A stretch of 64,000 nucleotides of DNA, taken from assembly GCA_030710605.1 (NCBI GenBank), contig CP092869.1, positions 10,405,263 through 10,469,262 of the forward strand. Reading direction: 5' to 3'. Shown piece after piece: positions 32,235 through 41,754 of this stretch. Each line of letters begins with the position of its first letter. The stretch's first letter is position 1. The translations under genes were made by a program, and so were the position numbers. The notes beneath the pieces are model-generated. The model worked only from the letters and a program-made list of their open reading frames with translations. It ran no database searches and was not told where the DNA came from. This DNA is from Cordylochernes scorpioides. Taxonomy: Eukaryota; Arthropoda; Arachnida; Pseudoscorpiones; Chernetidae.

Positions 32235-32640
32235 CATTTCTCAGTTTATACCCGCCTACACAGAATGATGAGAAACCCGATATTGGGCTAACTTACGTTA
32301 TCATGAACAAAGAGAGAGGGAAGGCTGGCCATATAGAAGAATCGTTCAGGTATGATCCTCTCTCTCCGAGTCGTGCGACCCCTGTTCCGGAAGGTATTCG
32401 CCTCCTGCGAAGTGCCCCTAGATCTTCAGGCCTGGCTCTTCGGGGTCGACCTCCATCCCGAGGCAGTAAAGTTAACCAGTGTGGCGAAGGCTACCATCTA
32501 CAAGTACCATCTTGGTATTGAGGTAGGTAACACCAGCTATTTCATCGACCTGCCAATTCTGGGAAAGAACTCTCGCAGTCCATCGGTGGCGGAGTCTTTC
32601 CCGCGATGGGCGCCACCAATGACGACACATTTTATATATT
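32235..32640 (+). pseudogene. GC-rich coding-like fragment, family unknown
   Basis: A ~400-bp island of balanced composition with two overlapping frames (32303-32521; 32352-32660). The second has DLQAWLFGVDLHPEAVKL and TIYKYHLGIEVGNTSYFID, which look protein-like. I do not recognise the family. Probably a fragment of a transposon ORF, ending at repeat family B sequence. Confidence 0.3.
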
Positions 32641-32659
32641 TTTACATATATATATGTTA

Positions 32660-32960
32660 AAAATAAATAAGGCATTTCCTGACCACGAGCACATGTGCTT
32701 TTTAGATGACATTGTTTATCTTTTATTTTTTTCTATTGTTTTTTCATATGTATATGTATAAATTTTATATTTTACAATTAATTATATATATTTATATCCT
32801 TATATTTATAAATTCAGTCTTATTTATTCAATTATGTATTTAACCTTATATAATCTTATATGAAAATTCGAAACTCTTATAGACGTGTAAGATTCTTTTT
32901 GAAAATACACAATTTCTACTTGTCCTTACCGCAATGAAAAAATTAATGCCTTGATGATTC
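32660..32960 (+). repeat. Fragments of fold-back families B and E1
   Basis: 32670-32712 matches the B end (TTCCTGACCACGAGCACATG). 32866-32955 matches the E1 arm (GAAACTCTTATAGACGTGTA). AT-rich DNA lies between. Confidence 0.6.
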
Positions 32961-33009
32961 TTATTCCCAACTGCAGAAATTATATAAGGGATAATGTAAT
33001 GTCATTATT

Positions 33010-33250
33010 GATATTGTGGAATAATGGAGATCCACCTCGGGACGTCGGCCAGACAGCTCGGGTGACTGTAAACAAACAAGCCCCAGTTGCGCCATCCGGC
33101 AATAAAGGAAGAGAGCACGGCCTGATCTGGTGGCTAGTTGGGTGTTTTCTTCTGTCCTCTTAACATGTTTTAAATAAAGTTAGTTTGAAGGAGACTTTTA
33201 CCCTCTCCTTTCTGATATTTAGTGATCTGATTTAAATCCTTGCAACAGCC
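33010..33250 (+). repeat. LTR-like fragment
   Basis: TGTGGAATAATGGAGATCC to CTTGCAACA, with AATAAA at about 33174. Composition and a TG..CA layout suggest a solo LTR. No matching flanking duplication, so borders are uncertain. Confidence 0.3.
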
Positions 33251-33859
33251 CACAAAAGAATCATCACTGCGAATTCTTCTACCGAATTTCGCATAAGTGT
33301 TTTGTGAAACGATTACCGACATTTCTTCACAGATATATTTTAAATATATCTCTTCAATCGAGTACAGACTGAAATATTTATATTTTCATATTTTGATTGA
33401 GAAATATACCGCAATGTAGAAATCTTCTTTGAAGCATTTTGTTTGTAAATCTCCGAATATTTTTCGTATTACTTTCTACATAGAAGAACTGCTTAGCTTC
33501 ATACATTTCTGCAATAGGAGAATATGTATGAAGCTGAACAGTTCTTATGAAGAAGGTGATAGAAAGGAGATTGGAGATATACAACCCCTTCAACAATTCT
33601 GCAATAGGAGATTCTTGAAAACTTCACAAATAAGCAAATGAAGGTTTAGAATGAATGAATTTTCTTTTATATTCTAGTTCTTCTTCAATCGCTAATATTG
33701 AAGAAAATAAATCTTCATGAGGCATTAACATTCATCTCTTTTTCGCACATACATCAATTATTAATAAAAGTATTTTTCAATGATGGAGATATAATAGAGA
33801 ATTAAGACAATGATAATAATCATATTCACTATAGAATAAAAAACAAAAGAATTTCAGTT
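33251..33859. other. AT-rich DNA with a short inverted repeat
   Basis: GAAGAACTGCTTAGCTTCAT (33483) and ATGAAGCTGAACAGTTCTT (33530) can pair, forming a ~40-bp hairpin. No gene. Confidence 0.4.
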
Positions 33860-34345
33860 TTTTAAAAAGAATTAAAGCGATGGAAGATTCAAGTTGTTTT
33901 TTTTTTTAACATAAGGAACAAATCTCGATGCATCTTTTACTGGAATGTCCTGTTTTTCAGGACTATAAAATCGAAAATGATTTAATAGTAACAGATCCTA
34001 GAATTTTTATTTCCAGTAAAGAAATTTATATTAAATTTATTACCTTTTGTAGATATATTTTGAATTATATAGTGACAAATATATTTTAAGAGAGAAACTG
34101 ATAATTTATATCATGTTGATTGTACAAATTGTCAGACACTTCTTTATTTTGTGAAATGTTCACTGTTCTCGTTATATTTGTGTCTCTTTCTCATTGTTAA
34201 CATCATATGACTATCCTATTCACGGCCTAAAATTATTGTAAATATATGTATATGTATAGACAAATGTAAAGACATACATGTATGACAGCGTAAGTGTCTC
34301 TAGGGGGACATAGCACTTTAAATTGATATAAATAAATAAGTCGGA
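33860..34345 (+). pseudogene. Non-LTR retrotransposon 3' end (ORF2 C-terminus and tail)
   Basis: Encodes a broken Cys-rich C-terminal motif (MHLLLECPVFQDYK at about 33930), typical after the RNase H region of I/R1/Jockey-like elements. The 3' tail carries a hairpin TGTCTC/GGGACA (34295-34310) followed by TAGCACTTTA. Confidence 0.65.
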
Positions 34346-34861
34346 GAAAAGAGTTATTTTTTTATTAAAATAAATTGTGCTTCTTCTATAATAGAGATTT
34401 ATAAATATAAAGATTCTCAAACAAAATTATTTATACACCATTATAATGCAGAAATAATCTTAATTTATCTCCCTAACCTATTTCCATATTTTGTGGAGCA
34501 CCTTTCAAGAAAACTTCAAAATTCCATCAATCACATTAATTTGCATAGCTTGATGAGCATCTAATTTATATATATATATGTCGTCCCCACATCATCCATT
34601 TACATTAGGTTTTAGACAGTTATTTAGATAATTAATTCTAATATTTGAATATTTAATAACCGCAAATATATTTATTCTCTTTTATATAATTTTTGTTTAT
34701 CCCTAGAACACGTGGTACGTTTTCATCCAACGAGGTACGCATTAGACAAAGAGAGAAATGTCTCATATTCTCACAGATAAACACTTATCTGCACACATGT
34801 CTAATTTTCAATTATCATATATTATTTTTTCAAAAACATGTCTAATTATTATTTTTGCATA
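34346..34861. other. AT-rich DNA with a SINE-V scrap
   Basis: 34696-34718 repeats TATCCCTAGAACACGTGGTA from the SINE V end. Otherwise nothing. Confidence 0.4.
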
Positions 34862-35155
34862 TACATAGTACACATGGTACAGGCCATGATAATCATGGTG
34901 GGGAGAAGTAGACGATTGCTTTTACTGTAAGTGCATCACATGTCTACATATGTGAAAAGCAGTTCGACTTTGCACTTATAAATGTGTCAGAGCCCCGTTT
35001 AATTACTTGCACTCGCTGGTGGGGTTGGACTTTTGCTAGAATCGGGTGTTATTGGGGCATTTTCTTAAATTATAAAAATGTGTCCAATGCGGGAATCGAA
35101 CCCGGGTCGTAGCGGTCAAAAACCAACGGTTTAGACCATCCATCCACCGACCCCT
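34862..35155 (-). mobile_element. SINE family V, minus strand, full-length
   Basis: The head (inverted) has GTTCGATTCCCGCATTGG, and the body contains the TGATTATCATGG palindrome. The 3' end is at about 34862. Confidence 0.85.
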
Positions 35156-35540
35156 ACTCTCTTTTATTCTAAAATTTAATATTTAATGTGAGTATAATAC
35201 ATTAAGGTAGAGATGAATATTTAATGAAATTTCTACCAATAGCATCAAAAGGGCAAATTCAAGATACCAATATTTTATAAATATATAATTTATTTAGCTT
35301 ATGCTAGCGTGGGTGAATCTGACATCTATGTAAGAATGATAAATGTGTAAAACCTTTCATTTTTTTCAGGTTTTTACATGCTGTATGGAAAACAAATAAA
35401 TTGAGGAAAATATTACATAGATAGTTTGTACTGTAGTCAGATAAATAAACGTAGTGTCGCATTTGATTGGCTTTTCTTGATTTATCAAGAAAGGGTATTA
35501 GGGCCCATATTCTGTATTAATTAAATTCAACGATTAATTG
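35156..35540. other. Unassigned DNA
   Basis: No gene recognised. Confidence 0.4.
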
Positions 35541-35544
35541 ATAT

Positions 35545-35830
35545 TGTCGCGGAGTAAAATAAAGCAAAGGTAAATTTGGGAATAATTAATTTATTATAAA
35601 GGTGGGTATTTACCTTTTAGTTCTCCAATAAAATTATATACAAGAGGTATTTATAGGGAGAACAACTTATCCCAAGGTAATAATAATGAGAGTGGTCAGC
35701 CACCGTCCGGTTTTCCTTATTTGCCGATAAGATTCCGAGAATCCCTCACACCTGTCCCCCCGGAGTCCAGTGATGATTGACAGGTGTCCCATGGAGCTTC
35801 TTGTGACCGGAGTTGCATAGCTACTTGACA
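35545..35830 (-). repeat. Solo LTR
   Basis: 286 bp, TGTC..GACA borders on both strands, flanked by a 4-bp duplication ATAT (35541-35544, 35831-35834). On the minus strand it has a TATA-like CTATAAATACC (about 35656) and AT-rich poly(A)-like words further on. The length and duplication fit a Gypsy-type LTR left after LTR-LTR recombination. It differs in sequence from the two LTR elements in this window. Confidence 0.75.
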
Positions 35831-35834
35831 ATAT

Positions 35835-36290
35835 TGATGTATATAGACTTAGAGTTACGCAGACGTATAAAAATAATTAAATTGTGTATATATTTATTTA
35901 TTGGGTTTTGACTAAGACTAGAGTAAACAGATTCTGTCGAGAGATATGTAAATTTTGATTGTTTAATTTTTGGATTATATTTGTTTTGTTAAATTGCTTT
36001 TATGTAAATATTTTTAAAGAAGGTAAATAAACTTATTTTTTTATAATTTCTGATAATTTTTATTTTGCTTAAAATAAATGTGTTTATACTATTTTTTTTT
36101 CTAATAATAAATTATTTAATAAACAAAATAACAAATATATATTCCGACAGATGGCACAGAACATCAGTAACTTGTAGTTTCACGATTAGAGGAACCTTTT
36201 TACATTATAAATTGAGGCTTGGAATATATTAATTAAAATCTATAAAACGACTATTTCTTTTCAAAATGAAACTAATGCATCATATTTATA
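35835..36290. other. AT-rich DNA with a family D fragment
   Basis: 36145-36205 resembles the family D arm (inverted: GTGCCATCTGTCGGAATAT). Otherwise nothing. Confidence 0.4.
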
Positions 36291-36462
36291 CAGTCGAACT
36301 TGGATAATTCGAACCCCAAGGGACCATAAAAAAATTCGAATTATCCAAAAATTCGAATTAAAAACGAAAATTATATATATAGGAAATTCTAGGGACCAAG
36401 ATAAATATTCGAATTAAAGAGGTTTTCGAATTAAAGAAGTTCGAATTATCCAAGTTCTACTG
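36291..36462. mobile_element. pogo/Tigger-like MITE, second family
   Basis: 172 bp. Ends CAGTCGAACTTGGATAATTC / GAATTATCCAAGTTCTACTG with TA at 36289-36290 and 36463-36464. Internal sequence is a palindrome-like run of TTCGAATTA words. Confidence 0.85.
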
Positions 36463-36519
36463 TATTATGTTTAAATTATATTTAGAAATTCTCTGTTTGC
36501 GAAAAAGCAATGCTTAGGC

Positions 36520-36660
36520 CATGGTATTATATGGATTTCAACTTTCCTCAAAGCCTAGGTATATAGAGCTATATGGTAGACTAACTTGGCGAAGAACTCT
36601 GAAGGGGTTCAAAACTGATGAGCCAGGCCTTAGTACGATGATATCTCATTATTATCTCCA
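36520..36660 (+). repeat. E-type repeat with a 41-nt permuted hammerhead-like block
   Basis: 36586-36626: TTGGC, GAAG, an inner segment ending GGTTCAAAA, CTGATGA, GCCAG. The outer helix keeps four pairs plus a T-G wobble. GAAA is mutated to GAAG. Confidence 0.55.
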
Positions 36661-37160
36661 CTCAACTCAGAACACATCATTCAATGTATCGGGCATTGCC
36701 GAACAGACATCTACACCGACCCAACTGTGGTCATTGAGGCGATAAAGAGGCCTTCTGGATCTGGTCTAGTCTTGAAGTCCAGACCTGGGACAAGAAAAAA
36801 TATCTCCACTCAACAATCATATCAGAGTATCAAGCCTGTAGAGTTTGAGATGAGATGTCTGCTGGGAATGAGTAGAGCTCATCAAAGAAGAATTGATATC
36901 CATAATGATTCTCTGGATATTTATTGAATAAAGACAGACTTTTAGCAAGAGGCTTTGTATTGATGGATCAAATAGAAAATACGCAAACGCTAAATAGCTG
37001 ATATATATTTTTGATAGCTTTTTTATGTAAGTCTTCAGAGCAACATTCAATGACACGATCAAGAAAGGCCTTCCTTCATTGTTTTATACCATGTAATAAA
37101 ATAAACGTTCAACCCCAAACATATAATTTTAAAAATTCAATAAAGAAACCAGGGTCAAGT
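36661..37160 (+). other. Coding-like fragment of unknown family
   Basis: Overlapping frames 36521-36745 and 36727-36927 include HQRRIDIHNDSLDIY. A compositional rise suggests former coding DNA, but I cannot assign it. Confidence 0.25.
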
Positions 37161-37164
37161 TTAT

Positions 37165-37276
37165 TGTACAATTTAATTGCTATAGCTTTCGGACTACATG
37201 TCCTTTAACAGGAACAATTAGTTTTTATAATCCTAGTTGCTCCTTTTGAAAGGCATGTTAGCCCGAAAGCTATAGA
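37165..37276. repeat. Fold-back of family G hammerhead-like units
   Basis: Two inverted units: minus 37170-37214 (CTGTTAA, AGGAC, ATGTA, GTCC, GAAAGCTATAG) and plus 37226-37272 (TTTTGAA, AGGC, ATGTTA, GCCC, GAAAGCTATAG). Helix II pairs in the first. Both carry the AGCTATAG word after GAAA. Confidence 0.45.
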
Positions 37277-37289
37277 AATACAGGTTACA

Positions 37290-37490
37290 GCCTTCTCCAC
37301 GCTGACGAGCGCCAACAGCGCGAAACGCGTTCGTGGATGGCTTTTCTTGATTTATTAAGATATTGGGTTGGTCAAATATCACGGAGAAAGCTAAATATAC
37401 GTTTAGTTCATTTTTTCTCCACTAGATGGCGCTCTGCCATCTAAAATGAACATGTGCTGGTGGTCAGGAGATGCCTTTTTTATTTTTAGA
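37290..37490 (+). repeat. Family B half-element with intact hammerhead
   Basis: Order: hammerhead (37296-37337), TTGATTTATTAAGA, a spacer, TTTAGTTCATTTTTTC, CACTAGATGGCGCTCTGCC, CACATGTGC-like, TGGTCAGGAGATGCC. This is the same order as the minus-strand half of 5587-5979, so it defines the monomer unit of family B. Confidence 0.85.
37296..37337 (+). ncRNA. Canonical type I hammerhead ribozyme, family B
   Basis: TCCACG (stem I), CTGACGA (37302-37308), GCGC-CAACA-GCGC helix II (37309-37321, perfect), GAAA (37322-37325), CGCGTT, CGTGGA (stem I). Stem I is six Watson-Crick pairs. Stem III is ACGCGT (37325-37330), self-complementary: 2 bp plus a 2-nt loop as a monomer, or 6 bp as a dimer. Cleavage is predicted after GTT at 37331. 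Every core position matches the consensus. This minimal stem III form is known from Penelope-like elements and animal retrozymes. Confidence 0.88.
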
Positions 37491-37495
37491 AATAG

Positions 37496-37729
37496 GATTG
37501 TAGAACGACATTTGAAAATTATCCGGAATGTGTTTCTTTTGAATGAAAAATCGAAAGTTTTATTTTAAGGAGAAATAACGATTATTCCCAATCTTAGAGA
37601 TGAAGTATGAAAGGATGAATTGTGAAGAGTAATGATAATCGGAAAAATAAAAGTGTCCAGAGATGGGAATCGAACTCACAATGTTCCGCTTACCGGGCAG
37701 ATGTCATGTCCACTAGGCTACCCTGGATA
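37496..37729 (-). mobile_element. tRNA-derived SINE family S, full-length
   Basis: The tRNA-like head (37657-37729, minus) has GGTAGCCTAGTGGACATGA and B-box-like GAGTTCGATTCCC. The body has AATTCATCCTTTCATACTTC and ends near AATGTCGTTCTACAAT. Other copies: 20481-20672, 37790-37990, 45064-45437, 57915-58142, 58142-58317. Confidence 0.85.
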
Positions 37730-37789
37730 TATTTCTCCGTTCGTAAATATTTTATAAAGTAATTTATAATACAACATAATGCGGCTTAT

Positions 37790-37990
37790 GATTGTAGAAC
37801 GATATTTGAAATTACCCCGCATGTGTTTCTTTGGAATGAAAAATCGAGATTTTTATTTTAAGGAGAAATAACAATTATTTCTAACCTTAAGGATGAAGTA
37901 TGAAAGGATGAATTGTGATCCTTCACAATTTTCAAAATAAATACATGCGGGATAATTTCAAATGTCGTTCTACAATCATAAGCCGCATTA
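37790..37990. mobile_element. SINE family S, two truncated inverted copies
   Basis: 37790-37920 reads as a minus copy and 37930-37990 as the plus-strand 3' end (ATGCGGGATAATTTCAAATG), joined at GATCCTTCACAATTTTC. Confidence 0.7.
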
Positions 37991-38303
37991 TATTGTATTA
38001 GAAAGAGAATTGTTTGTAAGAAAATATAAAAGTTAACGACAAACGTGTTTCTTTATTGAGAAGTCTTAAACTTGACAAAGAGAGCTTCCAGATAATAACG
38101 TCCTCAACAAGCTGTAATACATATACAAACTTGTATTTAGCCTGTTAAAGGACATTATTGTTCGAACGCTCGTTAAACTTATTGCCTTCCAATAAAATAC
38201 TCATCGTCAATGGTTTTTATATATTTTTTATAAATGATATTCAGTGAGATTCCTCTTATTTTAAATAAAATTTTGCACGAAAACCTTAGACCTAGATACC
38301 TTA
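37991..38303. other. Unassigned DNA with a family G remnant
   Basis: 38138-38175 has CTGTTAAAGGAC and GTTCGAACGCTCG, a broken hammerhead-like unit. Otherwise nothing. Confidence 0.35.
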
Positions 38304-38546
38304 TTGATTTTATTTGGAAATTATCTTGTCATGGAAACACTACAAATTAATGACAATATATCTAGATGGTACAAGAACCTACAGGACAACTGTCCTGGTG
38401 TGGAACTAACACCTACCCACATATTCTCATGTCCAGCAATGGCCGCAGCCTTGCAGAAAATTGACATGGACCCAGAACAGCAGCTTTACACACCCAAGAT
38501 AGTGGACATTGCGACTGCTGTGATAGAGATGTATGGAAACATCTGA
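38304..38546 (+). pseudogene. Non-LTR retrotransposon ORF2 C-terminal fragment
   Basis: 80 codons ending KIVDIATAVIEMYGNI. The block LTPTHIFSCPAMAAALQ is the Cys/His C-terminal motif found in arthropod Jockey/R1-like elements. It is truncated at the 5' side. The last ~25 codons and 3' UTR form the unit of the array that follows. A related copy without array is at 60815-61045 (-). Confidence 0.65.
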
Positions 38547-39290
38547 GGCTCTTCATTGGACACAAAAACAACAGAAAATTGGCATGTATACAGAACAGCA
38601 GCTTTACACACCCATGATAGAGGACATTACGACTGCTGTGATGGAAATGTATGGAGACATCTGAGGTTCTTCATTGGACACAACAACAACAGAAAATTGA
38701 CATGGACCCAGAGCAGCAGATTTACACACCCAAGATAGAGAATATTGCGACTGCTGTGATAGAGATGTATGGAAACATCTGAGGCTCTTCATTGGACACA
38801 AAAACAACAGAAAATTGGCATGTATACAGAACAGCAGCTTTACACACCCAAGATAGTGGACATTGCGACTGCTGTGATAGAGATGTATGGAAACATCTGA
38901 GGCTCTTCATTGGACACAAAAACAACAGAAAATTGGCATGTATACAGAACAGCAGCTTTACACACCCATGATAGAGAATATTGCGACTGCTGTGATAGAG
39001 ATGTATGGAAACATCTGAGGCTCTTCATTGGACACAAAAACAACAGAAAATTGGCATGTATACAGAACAGCAGCTTTACACACCCAAGATAGAGGACATT
39101 ACGACTGCTGTGATAGAAATGTATGGAGACATCTGAGGCTCTTCATTGGACACGACAACAACAGTAAAATGACATGGATACAAAACAGCAGCTTTACACA
39201 CCCATGATAGAGGACATTACGACTGCTGTGATAGAAATGTATGGAGACATATCTTCATTGGACACGACAACAACAACCTTGTCATAATAA
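38460..39290 (+). repeat. 118-bp tandem array from a non-LTR ORF end
   Basis: Seven units of 118 bp: CATCTGAGGCTCTTCATTGG, CAGCAGCTTTACACACCC, ATTGCGACTGCTGTGATAGA. The first unit is in frame with the ORF2 fragment and the rest follow its stop. Units differ in a few positions (AGGACATTACGAC against GTGGACATTGCGAC). The antisense 67-codon frames spaced by 118 bp are by-products. Confidence 0.9.
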
Positions 39291-39465
39291 GTATTTGATT
39301 CCTCTACAAATCTAAATATCTTGTGACTCTTTACCCGTCAGTAAATTACGAAAAAGGTATTTTGAAAGGCACACCTCCTCAGCTTTATCTCACTGGACAA
39401 AATGATACATACCAAAGGTCGTTTTCATAATATAAATAATCTATTTTAAAAAACATATATAAAAT
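39291..39465. other. Unassigned DNA
   Basis: No feature. Confidence 0.4.
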
Positions 39466-39740
39466 ATGAAAAATAAATCTCCTTATCGTGAAACTGAGAT
39501 TTTCTGATGGCTTGCCCTATCTATCGGAATAAATTTCAACTATTCTCGTTGATTTTAAATTATTCCAGAATTGGCCAAATACCCATTCTTGATTAATCAA
39601 GAAAAGCTAACCACGGACGCGTTTCGAGCTGTTGGCCCTCATCAACGTGGTGCAAGCTGTACCTCAACGATAAAAAAAACAGGACATTCAGGCATCCTGT
39701 AAAATCATCAAACGGGTAGTTAAGGTCTGAATTGCGTGAG
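39466..39740. repeat. Family D-type repeat with a decayed hammerhead
   Basis: AATCTCCTTATCGTGAAACTG and ATCTATCGGAATAAATTTCA match family D. The minus strand 39611-39650 carries the hammerhead block of family B type, so B and D share a module. Confidence 0.65.
39611..39650 (-). ncRNA. Type I hammerhead with C3 to T change
   Basis: Minus strand: CCACG, TTGATGA, GGGC-CAACA-GCTC, GAAA, CGCGTC, CGTGG. Stem I is five perfect pairs and helix II has one G-T wobble. GAAA and the GTC site are intact. Only core position 3 differs (T for C), creating a possible U3-G8 wobble. Confidence 0.65.
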
Positions 39741-40126
39741 AGCGCGACAATAAAATAATTTTATTATTATACTTTTATATGAACTAATATATTATTTTCG
39801 AAAAAATTACAAAAAATTGTTATTTTCAAGGAAATCTCCATCAATTCTTTCAACTGTAGTATAATAAAATATTCAATTTTCTCTAAAGCGGACAAAACAA
39901 ACTATCCTGGTTTGAAGAGGATCCTTTGGTCACGCACAGAAACTTGAATTGGAAATATCCTGGAGTAACTAGGGATTTTACATTTCCTTATATCTGGTAT
40001 GTCCTCTATAATACATTTATCTCAGAACTTGGATGCACATGCGATGGAAACGGAATTTGTAAACTTAATATATTGATACAATTAATTATTTTATTGAACA
40101 TAATATTGTATCAAATAAAGTAAAGC
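39741..40126. other. AT-rich DNA
   Basis: A 65-codon frame (39926-40123) is unsupported. Confidence 0.4.
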
Positions 40127-40512
40127 ACGAAGGAAGATGAGTTTCCTGTTAATAAACGCTAGCGAGTTTTCGGGCCACACGCCCTTCTACTGGCAAAAAA
40201 ACTAAGAAATTCAAAGAGATACAAGCTTATTTATACTATGGTAAGCAATATTTTAGCATATTTACGTTTTTTCTTATAGACGGAGAAACAAAATACAAAT
40301 ATGATTACAATTAAGATATGCAAATATAGGGAAAAAGACAATGAGGTAAATTCTAAATCTGACACATTAGGGAAGACTGGAATATCACTGTGAAAGGAAG
40401 ACAGAATAAACAGATTAAACACATCAGGACAGGAATACTTTATAAATATCTGGTATGTCTATTTTTCTATTAAAACTGCTTATTAAAAAGAAACTCATCT
40501 TCCTTCGTGCCT
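40127..40512. repeat. Large fold-back, family J
   Basis: GCACGAAGGAAGATGAGTTT (40127) and AAACTCATCTTCCTTCGTGC (40489-40510) are perfect inverted ends, 386 bp apart. On the minus strand 40146-40195 the sequence GTAGAAGGGC..GGCCCGAAAAC resembles a hammerhead helix II plus GAAA with a decayed core. Confidence 0.75.
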
Positions 40513-40880
40513 CACTATATTTGATTATCTAAACAGGAAGAGTTCTATGGCTTATAATATTGTATAGAACACTATGACGATACTTCGTTTGAATTTATAT
40601 TCAATTACAATAATTAGATTTTCTTCAATTTGAGAATTTTTATTCATCTTATATGTAACATATACTTATATATACTATCCCATAGATGTAGGCACTCTTC
40701 TATATATACCACAATAGTTCACGAATTTATTAAATTTAATTTGAAGTCTCGAGATATCATTCAACCAGCACATATCATCCACCATGCATGTATATTTTCA
40801 AAAAATTGTTTTTCACACACAAATAGTGTAATATATTTTCTCTGTCAATATCATAAGTATTTAAAATATATAAATAATAA
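40513..40880. other. AT-rich DNA
   Basis: Nothing supported. A 92-codon frame (40630-40908) has no recognisable family and ends in repeat A sequence. Confidence 0.4.
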
Positions 40881-40884
40881 TTTT

Positions 40885-41295
40885 GAAAATAGAGCAATCC
40901 ATAAATGATACTCAATTTGTTACAAACCACGGAAATTTCAAAAGTTTTTTAAATAGAATAAAGGCAGTGGAGGATTCAAGTTGCTTTTGTGGTATGGAGT
41001 AACAAACCTCAAGACATCTACTGATCGATTGCCCAACATTTCAAGATTATAGAATGAAGAATGAACTAGTTGTTTATGAATTAAACGATTTGATTTCCGA
41101 TAAAAAATCATATCTAAAGTTCAATTCATTTTGTAAATACATTCTAAAATTTCTACAAAATCTGGATCTCTAATGTTTTTATTCGTTGAATAATGTAAAT
41201 AACTTATGTAAATAAACTTTTCTCCTTGTTTGGCGCAAGTATCCCTTGCGGGATATAGCGCTTTGGAAATAAAATAATTGTAATTGTAATTGTAA
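40885..41295 (+). pseudogene. Non-LTR retrotransposon 3' end, copy with (TAATTG)n tail
   Basis: 40885-40910 is a family A end (GAAAATAGAGCAATCCATAA). Then GAGGATTCAAGTTGCTTTTG and a CCTCAAGACATCTACTGATC stretch encode RHLLIDCPTFQDY-like residues in a broken frame. Tail hairpin TATCCC-TTGC-GGGATA (41240-41255), then TAGCGCTTTGG, and a GTAATTGTAATT simple tail (41276-41300) as expected for a TPRT element. Confidence 0.7.
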
Positions 41296-41520
41296 TTATA
41301 AATAAATATTTAATTAAAAAGACATATATTGGATCAAAATATCATTTATTTTACTAATATTTCAGTTGGCTGAACGCCAACCTTATCAAGGTGTTATAAC
41401 AGGTTGACACACTTTAAAATGTTATAACACCTTGATAAAGGTTGGCGTTCAGCCAACTGAAATATTGGTAAAATAAATGATATTTTGATCCAATATATGT
41501 CTTTTTAATTAAAAAGTAAA
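41296..41520. repeat. Fold-back family A, near-perfect
   Basis: Arms 41313-41395 and 41425-41515. Hammerhead-like unit at 41429-41469 (+): ACC, TTGATAA, A, GGTTGGC, GTTCA, GCCAACT, GAAA, TATT, GGT. The left arm has a 1-bp deletion (CCAACCTTATCAAGG). Confidence 0.85.
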
Positions 41521-41564
41521 TAATAATGTATATATAAAAATATTATTTATTATTAATTTGTTAA

Positions 41565-41610
41565 CGTGATACTCCTGTTGAAGGACTGACAAGTCTGAAA
41601 GTTTGACAAT
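41565..41610 (+). ncRNA. Degenerate hammerhead-like unit, family G
   Basis: CTGTTGA, AGGACT..AAGTCT, GAAAG, TTTGACAATAAAATG. Helix II pairs (GACT/AGTC). Core A6 is T. Confidence 0.35.
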
Positions 41611-41754
41611 AAAATGTTGCACAAGAAACTTAGCTCTGGAAACTTTATTTATTTTATAACTTTATTTCTATATTGTATTGATGTATGATACACGATTTTG
41701 CGTTTTATAACCAAATATTATAATATTATTATTTCAAGTGTAATCATAACTAAT

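Noticed and set aside
37657-37729. Genuine tRNA gene
   Set aside because: Head of SINE S, with the family body attached and no terminator directly after it.
38460-39290. Possible CRISPR array
   Set aside because: Repeats are contiguous 118-bp units without unique spacers, in a eukaryotic retrotransposon context.
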